NCBI GenBank assembly: GCA_937923255.1
Contig: CALAIL010000053.1
Location: 1-11,611 of the forward strand
Length of the DNA: 11,611 nucleotides
Source of the DNA: an uncultured Propionivibrio sp.
Lineage (GTDB): Bacteria; Pseudomonadota; Gammaproteobacteria; Burkholderiales; Rhodocyclaceae
Direction of reading: 5' to 3'
In this document: positions 6,011 to 11,611 of the stretch, in pieces
Position numbering within the stretch: the first letter of the stretch is position 1
Layout: each line of letters starts with the position of its first letter
Notes under the pieces: generated by a model
Databases searched by the model: none
What the model was told of the DNA's origin: nothing
The model's input: the letters and a program-made list of their open reading frames with translations, nothing else
Program-made: the position numbers and the translations under genes

Positions 6011-7408
6011 ATGCTAAGCCGTTACGACTATTTCGCCCAAGATCCTGATTTCCCCGCCGTGCTGATTATCGGCACCTTATTCCTCGGTGCATTCTTTGGC
6101 TTCTTGAATGAAACGTTATTGAATGTTGCCCTGACCCATATCATGCACTACTTCTCCATTGATAAAAGTACAGTGCAATGGATGACCACCGGTTTTCTGT
6201 TGATTATGGGGGCGTTAACGCCGATTACTGCCAATGTTATTCAATGGTTCAGTACACGCATGACGGCGCTCCTGACCCTCGGCATTTTTTTAACGGGAAC
6301 GGTTATTTGTGCTTTCGCGCCCAGTTTCCCCGTCCTCTTGGCCGGTCGCCTGATACAGGCTATCGGCGCCGCCATTCAGATACCGCTGCTGATGAATGTG
6401 CTGCTCGCCATTTACCCGCCGCAGCAACGCGGTCGGGCGATGAGCCTGGTCGCGATGATTTTTACCGCCGCCCCGGCCATTGGCCCGACCTTATCCGGTT
6501 TTATTGTCGATCATTATGGCTGGCGCTATTTGTTTATTTTTACGATGCCATTCTTTATCGCGGCGATGGTGATTGTCGCCACGGTACTAAAGGTCAATAT
6601 TATTCCGACCACAAAACCGCGTATTGACGGTTTATCGGCCTTATTGGCGATGACGGGATTCGGCAGTCTGGTTTTTGCCGGCAGTCAATTTAGCCATTTG
6701 ACGCTGCCGCAATTTGGCGGCTTGTTCGTTGCCGCCATCTGGTTGATTGTCTGGTTTTGTCGCCGCCAGTTATCGCTGCAAGAACCCCTGCTGGATGTGC
6801 GCGCCTTCATGTATCCGCAATACCGCTATGCGATGATTATTCTCGCCCTGGCTTTTTTCCTTTTTCTTGGTCTGGAATTGCTGCTGCCCATGTATATGCA
6901 GCAGGTGCTGCTGCTTTCCGGTACGGTCACGGGGCTGGTTCTTCTGCCAGCGAGTATCGTCGAAGCTGTTTGCGCGCCGCTGTTTGGCTGGGTGCTCGAC
7001 CGCAAAGGCGCGCGCTACGTCATGCTGCCCGGCGGCATCATCATGGCGGCGAGTTTTCTCGCGCTGTATGCTAGCCTTGACGCCAGCGGCAATACCGTGC
7101 GGCTGGCCGTCCTCTTCGCCTGCTTCGCCATCGCCATTGCCAGCGCGATGACCTGTGAAACGCACGGCCTGAATGCCCTGCCGAAACACCTCAACCCGCA
7201 CGGCACCGCCATCATTTCCACCATCAACCCGATTGCAGGCGCCCTCGGCGCGGCGTTTTTTGTCGGCGTAACCGGCGTAGGCGAATGTTTTTCTACCCAG
7301 GCAACCGCCCCACTGCGCATGCTGGACGGCGTGCATCTCGCCTGCGGTTGCGGCGTTATTCTGACCATTGTTGTGCTGTTTTTTGCCACCAGAATCCGTA
7401 ACCGCTGA
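6011..7408 (+). CDS. MFS multidrug exporter, DHA2 (EmrB/QacA) type
   Basis: A 465-aa proton-coupled exporter with about 13-14 hydrophobic segments along its length, matching the 14-TM DHA2 family rather than 12-TM MFS. Helix 1 contains the family opening GFLNETLLNVALTHI, which carries an acidic residue (E) in a membrane helix, and VQWMTTGFLLIMG follows. Motif A-like text is seen in GRLIQAIGAAIQIPLL and PPQQRGRAMS. The drug-antiporter motif C appears as PAIGPTLSGFIVDHYGWRYLF. The substrate is unknown; lipophilic drugs or dyes are the family norm. The start ATG at 6011 has no convincing Shine-Dalgarno. There is no linked EmrA-type periplasmic partner in the window, so it probably works alone across the inner membrane. 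It ends inside a hairpin (7400-7426). Confidence 0.9.
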   Translation: MLSRYDYFAQDPDFPAVLIIGTLFLGAFFGFLNETLLNVALTHIMHYFSIDKSTVQWMTTGFLLIMGALTPITANVIQWFSTRMTALLTLGIFLTGTVICAFAPSFPVLLAGRLIQAIGAAIQIPLLMNVLLAIYPPQQRGRAMSLVAMIFTAAPAIGPTLSGFIVDHYGWRYLFIFTMPFFIAAMVIVATVLKVNIIPTTKPRIDGLSALLAMTGFGSLVFAGSQFSHLTLPQFGGLFVAAIWLIVWFCRRQLSLQEPLLDVRAFMYPQYRYAMIILALAFFLFLGLELLLPMYMQQVLLLSGTVTGLVLLPASIVEAVCAPLFGWVLDRKGARYVMLPGGIIMAASFLALYASLDASGNTVRLAVLFACFAIAIASAMTCETHGLNALPKHLNPHGTAIISTINPIAGALGAAFFVGVTGVGECFSTQATAPLRMLDGVHLACGCGVILTIVVLFFATRIRNR

Positions 7409-7447
7409 TGCTGTGATCCAGCGGTTTATCGCCCGCATCCCGGGCGA
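7400..7447 (+). terminator. Two successive hairpins after the MFS gene
   Basis: AACCGCTG (7400-7407) pairs with CAGCGGTT (7419-7426), overlapping the stop codon and followed by TTATC. Next, TCGCCCG (7429-7435) pairs with CGGGCGA (7441-7447) around a 5-nt loop. Neither has a long T-run. They lie between the MFS gene and the DUF488 gene. Confidence 0.45.
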
Positions 7448-7539
7448 ATCCTGCGGTGTCGGATCAGACGTTGACGGCGATCTGCCGAATGATTACAACA
7501 AACGGTACGAAATCGTGTCACCCTCTGAAAGGAAAAACC

Positions 7540-7926
7540 ATGTTCAGCGTCCAGCGCATCTACGACTACACCCCCCAAGCGGATAGCACCGGCGTATTCC
7601 TCGACCGCCTCTATCCGCGCGGCGTCCATAAGGAATTGATGGCGCAGGTGGTCTGGCTGAAAGATCTGACTCCCTCAGCTGAACTGCGCCGCTGGTACCA
7701 CGCCGACAGCAGCAATCGCTACGCCGAATTCGCCGCACGCTACCGCGCGGAATTGCTTGACCCCGTCCATCAGGCGGCGCTGGCCGAACTGCAGCGGCTC
7801 AGCCAGGCACGCCCGCACACCGTGCTGCTTACCGCCGTTAAGCAACCCGAACACTCGCACATCGCCGTCCTGCTCGATTACCTGCACGAAAACGGCGAAC
7901 ACGGCAGCGTACAGAACCAGAACTGA
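7540..7926 (+). CDS. DUF488 family protein
   Basis: A 128-aa cytosolic protein of the DUF488 family (E. coli YeaO-like), whose biochemical role is not established. The signature is visible: R-I-Y-D, then FLDRLYPRGVHKELMAQVVW, then LKDLTPSAELRRWYHAD and FAARYRAEL. This corresponds to the family pattern DRlWPRG...WLKdlaPSxeLRkwf...RYraEL. The C-terminal part TVLLTAVKQPEHSHIAVLLDYL replaces the usual LLysakdxxhNxAvvL. The start at 7540 is chosen over an in-frame ATG at 7456 because AAAGGA lies 7 nt upstream and the N-terminus then matches the family. It follows the MFS gene by 131 nt on the same strand, with hairpins between, so co-transcription is uncertain. Confidence 0.85.
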   Translation: MFSVQRIYDYTPQADSTGVFLDRLYPRGVHKELMAQVVWLKDLTPSAELRRWYHADSSNRYAEFAARYRAELLDPVHQAALAELQRLSQARPHTVLLTAVKQPEHSHIAVLLDYLHENGEHGSVQNQN

Positions 7927-7944
7927 CGCGCTGGCAAAAGCGCG
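7927..7944 (+). terminator. Short GC-rich hairpin after DUF488
   Basis: CGCGCT (7927-7932) pairs with AGCGCG (7939-7944) around GGCAAA, starting at the base after the stop codon. No T-run follows, so this is a weak terminator candidate. Confidence 0.3.
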
Positions 7945-8954
7945 CGGCTATGGCAATCATCCTCTTGGTACGATAAAAGTCGCTTTCCAAAGCCTCACCA
8001 CATTGGTGGGTGAATAAACCGTAGCCACGGCAATACCCGGCGCGCTACGCATTAACTGGGCGAGTCTGGCAACTGCCTTGCCTGAGATTTTGCTGTGTCC
8101 AGGTTTGCGGCCATTGGCGGCCGTGTGCGGTGCTCGTTTTCAGTCCGTACGGGTTGGCGCTTAATCCATAAAAATCATCTGATACCGATCTCAGAAAATA
8201 ATCTGGGTGTGCTGGCGCATTTTGCCGGGCACCCATAAAAATTGGGGGGCGCCAAACGCGGACGCCTGCCGGCAGGCCATCCGGAAACCCACGTAAATAG
8301 AGGGATTGAAGACAGACCGGCTGGAAACGCCCGTAAACAGTGGGTTTGCGGATAGGCAGGCTGGAAAGCCAAGTAAACACTGGGTTAGCGGGCAGCCCCT
8401 CCGGAAACGCCCGTTTTACGCGGGCTGCGGGGCAGGCGTTGTTGCCTGTCTCAAGTCGCGGCGGCTGTGCTTCGGACGGTGATGCTTCACCCGCGCGGCC
8501 GGGGTGCAGCTAGCTTCAACGCGCCGAATAGATTGCTTTACGCTTTGCTCCTGCGGTCGGCGAGGCTAAGTTTTTCCTGCGAGGCAACTTTTTGCAAAGT
8601 CCGCCAAAAACAGGCCGTCCCCAGGAGTTCCAAGGAGCGAGGGGCGAGGGGCGTTAGAAGGCGGTTTTTTGTGCCATACCGTTTGGTAGACACGAAACTA
8701 CGATCATTCCGCTTCCAATCAACAAGGAACGTACACATACTGCATGGCGTGCGCGAAACCGTGCGATTGAAGATGGAGCGCTTGGGGGGGGGACGACCCG
8801 AAAAATGCGTTGTGACGGCGCTTTAGCGGCCTGCCTCAAACGGTATCAATTCACAGCCGCCAACCGCGTTGCCTACCTGCCGGCGTCGTCATGTAGGCAG
8901 ACTGGTGAGGTGAGGTTCTACAATAGCGGTAATCCCAACTACGGAGCCCCTACC
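7945..8954. other. About 1 kb intergenic region, no convincing gene
   Basis: Frames here have odd composition, no ribosome sites and no recognisable domains. Contents: a degenerate tandem repeat (8271-8430) with decayed earlier copies sharing CCATAAAAAT or CCCATAAAAATTGGG at about 8165-8250; a duplicated GAGGGGC near 8638-8652; an imperfect hairpin GTGCCATACCGTTTGGTAGACAC split as GTG/CAC and TACC/GGTA near 8670-8692; and TGCCTAC...GTAGGCA arms just upstream of the aldolase gene (about 8871-8900). TACAAT near 8919-8924 is a possible -10 for that gene, without a good -35. I find no tRNA, rRNA or known small-RNA core. Confidence 0.5.
8271..8430. repeat. Degenerate 40-bp tandem repeat, four units
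   Basis: Units begin at 8271, 8311, 8351 and 8391, each exactly 40 bp. Shared features are GGCAG-like start, C[TC]GGAAA at unit positions 11-17, CGTAAACA at 22-29 and TGGGTT near the end. Unit 4 keeps CCGGAAACGCCCGT but diverges afterwards. As 40 is not a multiple of 3, it cannot encode a repeated peptide in one frame. Confidence 0.65.
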
Positions 8955-9596
8955 ATGTTCCTCGATACCGCCAGTCTGCCCGACATTGAATACTACCGCG
9001 ACCTCGGCATCCTCAAAGGCATCACCACCAACCCGACCCTGCTCAAACAGCATCCGGCGCCGCGCCATGAGCAGCTTGCCGCCATCCTCGCTACCCGTCC
9101 CAACCTGCTTTTCGTGCAGGTGCTGGGTAACAGCGCAGACGCGCTGGTTGAAGACTTCGAGTATCTACTTGCCGCCTTTCCCAAAGCGCCGCTTGGCATC
9201 AAAGTCCCCATCAACACCGCCGGCATGATGGCGGTGAAGCGGATGCGTGAACGGCGGCCGGATGTCCCGCTGCTCGGTACCGCCATCTACTCCGCTGGGC
9301 AGGCCATCCTCGCCGGTATCGCCGGCTGCGCTTATGTTGCGCCCTACGTGAACCGCATGGAAAACAACGGCATCGACCCGTATACAGTGATTGCCACCAG
9401 CCGCCGCTACTACGACAACCACGCCATCGACTGCCGCATCGTCGGCGCGAGTTTCAAAAACACCCGGCAAATTCTGCATGCGCTCGATGCTGGCGCGCAC
9501 ACCTGCACCCTCTCGCCGGAGCTGCTGCGGCAAATGCTGGAAAATGCCGTGGCCAATGCAGCTATCCGCGTCTTCAATGCCGACGGCGGGCTATAA
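8955..9596 (+). CDS. fsa: Transaldolase-like fructose-6-phosphate aldolase
   Basis: 213 aa, the size of the short (FSA/TalC) class of transaldolase-fold class I aldolases, which form a TIM barrel and act through a Schiff base. The visible motifs are FLDTA (2-6) with Asp4, GITTNPTLL (22-30), LGIKVPIN (80-87) with the Schiff-base lysine K83, LGTAIYSAGQA (107-117) and YVAPYVNRMENNGID. These follow the E. coli FSA and Bacillus TalC order. It may cleave fructose 6-phosphate or act as a true transaldolase in the pentose phosphate pathway; sequence alone does not separate these. The start at 8955 is chosen because GGAG sits 8 nt upstream and MFLDTA is the family N-terminus, so the longer frame back to 8805 is not used. 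The gene stands alone. Confidence 0.93.
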   Translation: MFLDTASLPDIEYYRDLGILKGITTNPTLLKQHPAPRHEQLAAILATRPNLLFVQVLGNSADALVEDFEYLLAAFPKAPLGIKVPINTAGMMAVKRMRERRPDVPLLGTAIYSAGQAILAGIAGCAYVAPYVNRMENNGIDPYTVIATSRRYYDNHAIDCRIVGASFKNTRQILHALDAGAHTCTLSPELLRQMLENAVANAAIRVFNADGGL

Positions 9597-9640
9597 ACTG
9601 CGTCGATAAAAGATCAATAGCGGCAGCATATTTTTATTTC

Positions 9641-9672
9641 AATGCCTGAAATCAAGGCCAATTTGGGGCATT
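9641..9672. terminator. Hairpin downstream of the aldolase gene
   Basis: AATGCC (9641-9646) pairs with GGCATT (9667-9672), with inner AAAT/ATTT pairing. No T-run follows on the plus strand. The 9597-9807 spacer holds no other convincing gene; a 72-codon minus frame across it lacks family features and overlaps the next gene. Confidence 0.35.
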
Positions 9673-9807
9673 AAGCCGAAAAGGCGGCATCCCGCAGACC
9701 AGACAAACAAGACGATCAGTAGGCGGGTACAACGGCCACGCCGATACGGCTGGTTTTTAGGCAGCCAGTAAAGCATCGGTGATGTTTTGTGTGCCCATAC
9801 GGTGTGC

Positions 9808-10161
9808 TTAGCGGGTGAGGTGATAGCTGTCATCAAGCAGTTGCCGGATGGTTTCATCGTCCAGCCAGCCGTCGAGGATGACGCTGATCCAGTGTTCTTT
9901 GTTCATGTGGTAGCCGGGGAACACGCCTTTTATCTGACGCAGCCCGCCGATATATTCAGGGCGGGCTTTTAAGTCCAGTATGTCAATCACGCTGTGGTCA
10001 TCGAGGCCGAGTTTGTCGCCGGAAATGTTTAGCAGCACACAGAACCATTTGCGGTTGTCCGTGTGGCGGAATACGGCGTAATCCGGGGTGCGCGCCCACA
10101 GGTGTTCGGGTGCGGCGCGGTAGCGTTCTTTGATATGGCGGATAAGGGTGGCTCGATTCAT
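9808..10161 (-). CDS. MmcQ/YjbR family protein
   Basis: A 117-aa small cytosolic protein whose whole length fits the MmcQ/YjbR (CyaY-like fold) family. Residues W22, YAVFRH (28-33) and KWFCVL fit the N-terminal part. LDLKARPE (63-70) and GVFPGYHMNKEHWISVILDG (79-98) are the strongest family signature. Members are often described as DNA-binding, but no defined role is established for most. The start ATG at 10161 has GAGG 8 nt upstream. It is a single gene on the minus strand, divergent from the oxidoreductase at 10348. Nothing in the 186-bp gap identifies a shared regulator. Confidence 0.88.
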   Translation of the reverse strand: MNRATLIRHIKERYRAAPEHLWARTPDYAVFRHTDNRKWFCVLLNISGDKLGLDDHSVIDILDLKARPEYIGGLRQIKGVFPGYHMNKEHWISVILDGWLDDETIRQLLDDSYHLTR

Positions 10162-10246
10162 GGGGGCGCCTCGTATGTTTGGGTGATGGAAGGGTGATTT
10201 TCAGTTTCTAGTATTTTTGCCCGATGGGTGGAAAATACAGTTGCTA

Positions 10247-10258
10247 CGACTACCTGAA
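10247..10258 (+). other. DNA-uptake-sequence-like 12-mer (Eikenella dialect)
   Basis: CGACTACCTGAA matches 10 of 12 positions of the Eikenella-dialect uptake sequence AGGCTACCTGAA known for Neisseriaceae. It lies in a CGAC...GTCG inverted repeat about 90 nt upstream of the oxidoreductase gene, and pairs with a closer match after that gene. Confidence 0.4.
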
Positions 10259-10347
10259 AATATTGTCGACGCCTGCCTGATTGGCTTCCTGACTGCAAAC
10301 AGTATGGAAGTCGATGATAACCGCGTTTTTTACCAAGGAGTTTTGTT

Positions 10348-10938
10348 ATGAAAGTTTTGGTCAATCTGTTCCATCCGCACCTTGAACGCTCCGTTGTAAA
10401 CCGTGCTTGGGCGGAGCGTCTCGCCAACCAGCCTGGCATTACCCTGCGCAGGCTGTATGCGCTCTACCCCGACGGAAAAATCGATGTGGCCGCCGAACAG
10501 CAGGCTTTGGCCGAACACGAGCGCTTGGTGTTCCAGCACCCGTTTTATTGGTATTCCACTCCGCCGCTGATGAAGCAGTGGCTCGACGACGTGCTGACCT
10601 ACGGCTGGGCATATGGCCCGGGCGGTAACGCGCTGGCGGGCAAAGAATGGCTGTCGGCGATTTCTACAGGTGGGCCGGCAGATTCCTATCAGGCGGGCGG
10701 CTACAACCGCTTTTCCATGAGCGAGTTTTTGAAACCCTTGGTGCAAACCGCTTCCCTATTGCAAACCGTGTTCCTGCCGCCATTTATTTTCCACGGTGCG
10801 GTGGCCGCTGATAACGAAGCCGTGTGCGCTTCTGCCGATGCGCTGCTGGACTACATTCGCAACCCGCTGCTTGATCCACAGAAGAAGTTGGCAGCGTTGC
10901 AGGCCAAAATGGAAAGCGAAGGCGTAAGGCTGGAGTAG
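10348..10938 (+). CDS. NAD(P)H-dependent FMN/FAD quinone oxidoreductase (KefF/MdaB-like)
   Basis: A 196-aa flavodoxin-fold enzyme of the NQO1/flavodoxin_2 family, likely reducing quinones by two electrons in the cytosol. The N-terminus MKVLVNLFHPHLERSVVN is the FMN/FAD-binding first strand and loop. The family hallmark is FQHPFYWYSTPPLMKQWLDD, followed by VLTYGWAYG, and GGNALAGKEWLSAISTGGP follows as the flavin-binding loop. Length is normal. AAGGAG lies 8 nt before the start ATG at 10348, the strongest ribosome site in the window. KefF/KefG members bind K+ efflux channels, but no kefC/kefB gene is present here. It is bracketed by Eikenella-dialect-like uptake sequences, the second forming its terminator, which suggests acquisition from an Eikenella or Kingella relative. 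Confidence 0.9.
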   Translation: MKVLVNLFHPHLERSVVNRAWAERLANQPGITLRRLYALYPDGKIDVAAEQQALAEHERLVFQHPFYWYSTPPLMKQWLDDVLTYGWAYGPGGNALAGKEWLSAISTGGPADSYQAGGYNRFSMSEFLKPLVQTASLLQTVFLPPFIFHGAVAADNEAVCASADALLDYIRNPLLDPQKKLAALQAKMESEGVRLE

Positions 10939-10966
10939 TGCAGATAGATTGATGATTCATCATAAG

Positions 10967-10993
10967 AGGCTACCTAAAAAGTTTAGGTGGCCT
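10967..10993. terminator. Terminator built from uptake-sequence arms
   Basis: AGGCTACCTAAA (10967-10978) pairs with TTTAGGTGGCCT (10982-10993) around AAG, followed by TTATT on the plus strand. The left arm matches the Eikenella-dialect uptake sequence at 11 of 12 positions and the right arm, read on the other strand, at 10 of 12. A terminator made of two inverted uptake sequences is typical of Neisseriaceae. A small palindrome TGATGATTCATCA lies just before. Confidence 0.75.
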
Positions 10994-11158
10994 TTATTCA
11001 TCCAGCAGTAGCCATAGGCCGGGCATGAATAGTAGCGCGGCGCAGAGGACAGTAAGGATTTTTATGGGGTCTCCGTCGGGAAATGTTTTGATGTAAAAGG
11101 GAATCGTGTTTGCCGGTCGCCGGAAAATAGTATTCGGTAAGTGGTATCTACAAATCTT
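10994..11158 (-). pseudogene. C-terminal fragment of a small membrane protein
   Basis: The minus strand reads an open frame that ends in TAA at 10994-10996, touching the terminator hairpin. The last residues form a plausible membrane helix and tail (PIKILTVLCAALLFMPGL, then WLLLDE), preceded by ANTIPFYIKTFPDGD. There is no usable start codon, and the frame runs into the uptake sequence at 11160-11171. It reads as the 3' remnant of a gene cut off when the VOC segment joined. Short length means chance cannot be excluded. Confidence 0.35.
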
Positions 11159-11159
11159 T

Positions 11160-11171
11160 TTCAGACGGCAT
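11160..11171 (-). other. Perfect 12-mer Neisseria DNA uptake sequence
   Basis: The plus strand reads TTCAGACGGCAT, the exact complement of ATGCCGTCTGAA, the 12-mer uptake sequence of the genus Neisseria. It lies 12 nt past the stop of the VOC gene, the usual position in Neisseria. No other exact copy was seen in the window. Confidence 0.85.
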
Positions 11172-11183
11172 CAATGCGCTGTT

Positions 11184-11543
11184 TCAGCGCAATTCCTGCA
11201 AAAACGGATTAAAGGCGATTTCCCATAAAAAGCCGTCGGGGTCGGCGATATAGCCGTTGTATCCGCCCCAAAACACTTTCTGCGGGGCTTTGACGATATG
11301 CACATTTTTTGCGGCAAACGCGGCAAACAGCGCGTCCACTTCGGCTTCGCTGCTGACATTGTGCGCCAGCGTAAAACGTGGAAAACCGCTGCACTGCGCC
11401 GATATCTGCGCGTCTTCTGCTAAGGCTTCTTTGCTGAACAGGGCGAACCGCAGCGCCTTTCCTGCCTGGAAAAACGCAATGTTTTCATTGCTGTCCGCCG
11501 TCTCCTTCCAGCCGAATACGTCTTGGTAGAAACGGCGCGACAT
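11184..11543 (-). CDS. VOC/glyoxalase-fold family protein, 5' end doubtful
   Basis: The 119-aa frame from ATG 11543 holds most of a vicinal-oxygen-chelate domain. It contains SRRFYQDVFGWKE at the start, GFPRFTLAHNVSSEAEVDALF at the second-half beta strand and helix, and GGYNGYIADPDGFLWEIAFN at the end with the usual C-terminal metal-ligand Glu (E108). In the family, FYQDVFGW is normally preceded by a first beta strand with a metal-ligand His and then xDLxxS. Here the upstream codons continue in frame as RGDLAM but then run to a TAG without a start codon or that strand. The natural 5' end is therefore probably lost or displaced near 11560-11570. The gene is followed by a Neisseria uptake sequence, implying a Neisseria source. 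The substrate is unknown. Confidence 0.75.
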   Translation of the reverse strand: MSRRFYQDVFGWKETADSNENIAFFQAGKALRFALFSKEALAEDAQISAQCSGFPRFTLAHNVSSEAEVDALFAAFAAKNVHIVKAPQKVFWGGYNGYIADPDGFLWEIAFNPFLQELR

Positions 11544-11569
11544 GGCAAGGTCGCCGCGTAGCCTTCCCC

Positions 11570-11611
11570 TGAGTTGAGACAGTTTTAAAGGAGAACTTTT
11601 GGCAGTCTATG
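11570..11611 (+). mobile_element. Possible insertion-sequence left end, cut by the window edge
   Basis: From TGAGTTGAGACAG the plus strand continues to an excellent ribosome site, AAAGGAG (11587-11593), followed by a possible TTG start (11599) and an ATG at 11609 as the window ends. The VOC gene loses its expected N-terminal coding sequence at this same place. A TG-starting end followed closely by a ribosome site resembles the start of an IS3-type element, but no transposase sequence is visible. Confidence 0.3.

Noticed and set aside
8045..8380. 111-codon minus frame across the tandem repeat
   Set aside because: It is an artefact of repetitive DNA; the 40-bp period shifts frame each unit and there is no ribosome site.
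8271..8430. CRISPR array
   Set aside because: Units are contiguous and degenerate with no unique spacers, and no cas gene is nearby.
8430..8800. Possible structured RNA such as RNase P RNA or tmRNA
   Set aside because: I looked for their conserved cores and for tRNA-like TTCGA loops and found none.
8467..8826. 119-codon plus frame, Arg/Ser-rich
   Set aside because: Composition is non-protein-like, with no domain and no ribosome site; it looks like chance openness in GC-rich spacer.
9639..9857. 72-codon minus frame
   Set aside because: It overlaps the MmcQ/YjbR gene, has no family match and no ribosome site.

Overview
The window looks like chromosome from a GC-moderate proteobacterium. My best guess is an oral or mucosal gammaproteobacterium of the Cardiobacteriaceae type. 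That rests on gene repertoire and on the lack of Neisseriaceae DNA uptake sequences over most of the window; it is an inference, not an identification. Several stretches carry base composition or signature sequences of other origin.

Layout, left to right. (1) Positions 1-573, minus strand: a probable cobalamin riboswitch (about 429-573), then a previously uncalled 44-residue His/Asp-rich ORF (216-350), then, 2 nt later, the start of a membrane protein that runs off the left edge and resembles the N-terminus of MotA/TolQ/ExbB proton channels. This reads as the head of a B12/cobalt-controlled operon. (2) Positions 574-789: clustered hairpins and repeat-like DNA. (3) Positions 789-3619, minus strand: the cytochrome bc1 operon petA-petB-petC (Rieske, cytochrome b, cytochrome c1). 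Heme and Fe-S ligands are intact, but cytochrome b lacks the usual LPWGQ motif and Rieske has KR in place of RR in the Tat-like motif. (4) Positions 3620-5556: an AT-rich insert-like block with an endonuclease/exonuclease/phosphatase (EEP) gene, then a glutathione S-transferase, then an AT-rich spacer with a 40-bp-spaced duplicated promoter element. (5) Positions 5557-7926, plus strand: a SemiSWEET sugar transporter, a perfect 18-bp hairpin, a DHA2-type MFS exporter and a DUF488 protein. (6) Positions 7927-8954: about 1 kb without a convincing gene, containing a degenerate 40-bp tandem repeat. (7) Positions 8955-9596: an FSA-type transaldolase/fructose-6-phosphate aldolase. (8) Positions 9808-10161, minus strand: a MmcQ/YjbR-family protein. 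(9) Positions 10247-11611: a block with Neisseriaceae DNA-uptake signatures. An NAD(P)H oxidoreductase gene is bracketed by Eikenella-dialect-like uptake sequences, the second forming its terminator. A VOC/glyoxalase gene carries a perfect 12-mer of the Neisseria dialect just past its stop. Between them is a truncated membrane-protein tail. The VOC gene seems to lose its 5' end where the window ends, possibly at an insertion-sequence border.

The most notable points are the riboswitch with its tiny His-rich ORF, the two uptake-sequence dialects within 1 kb (recent inter-species transfer), the divergent cytochrome b, and the tandem promoter upstream of the SemiSWEET gene.
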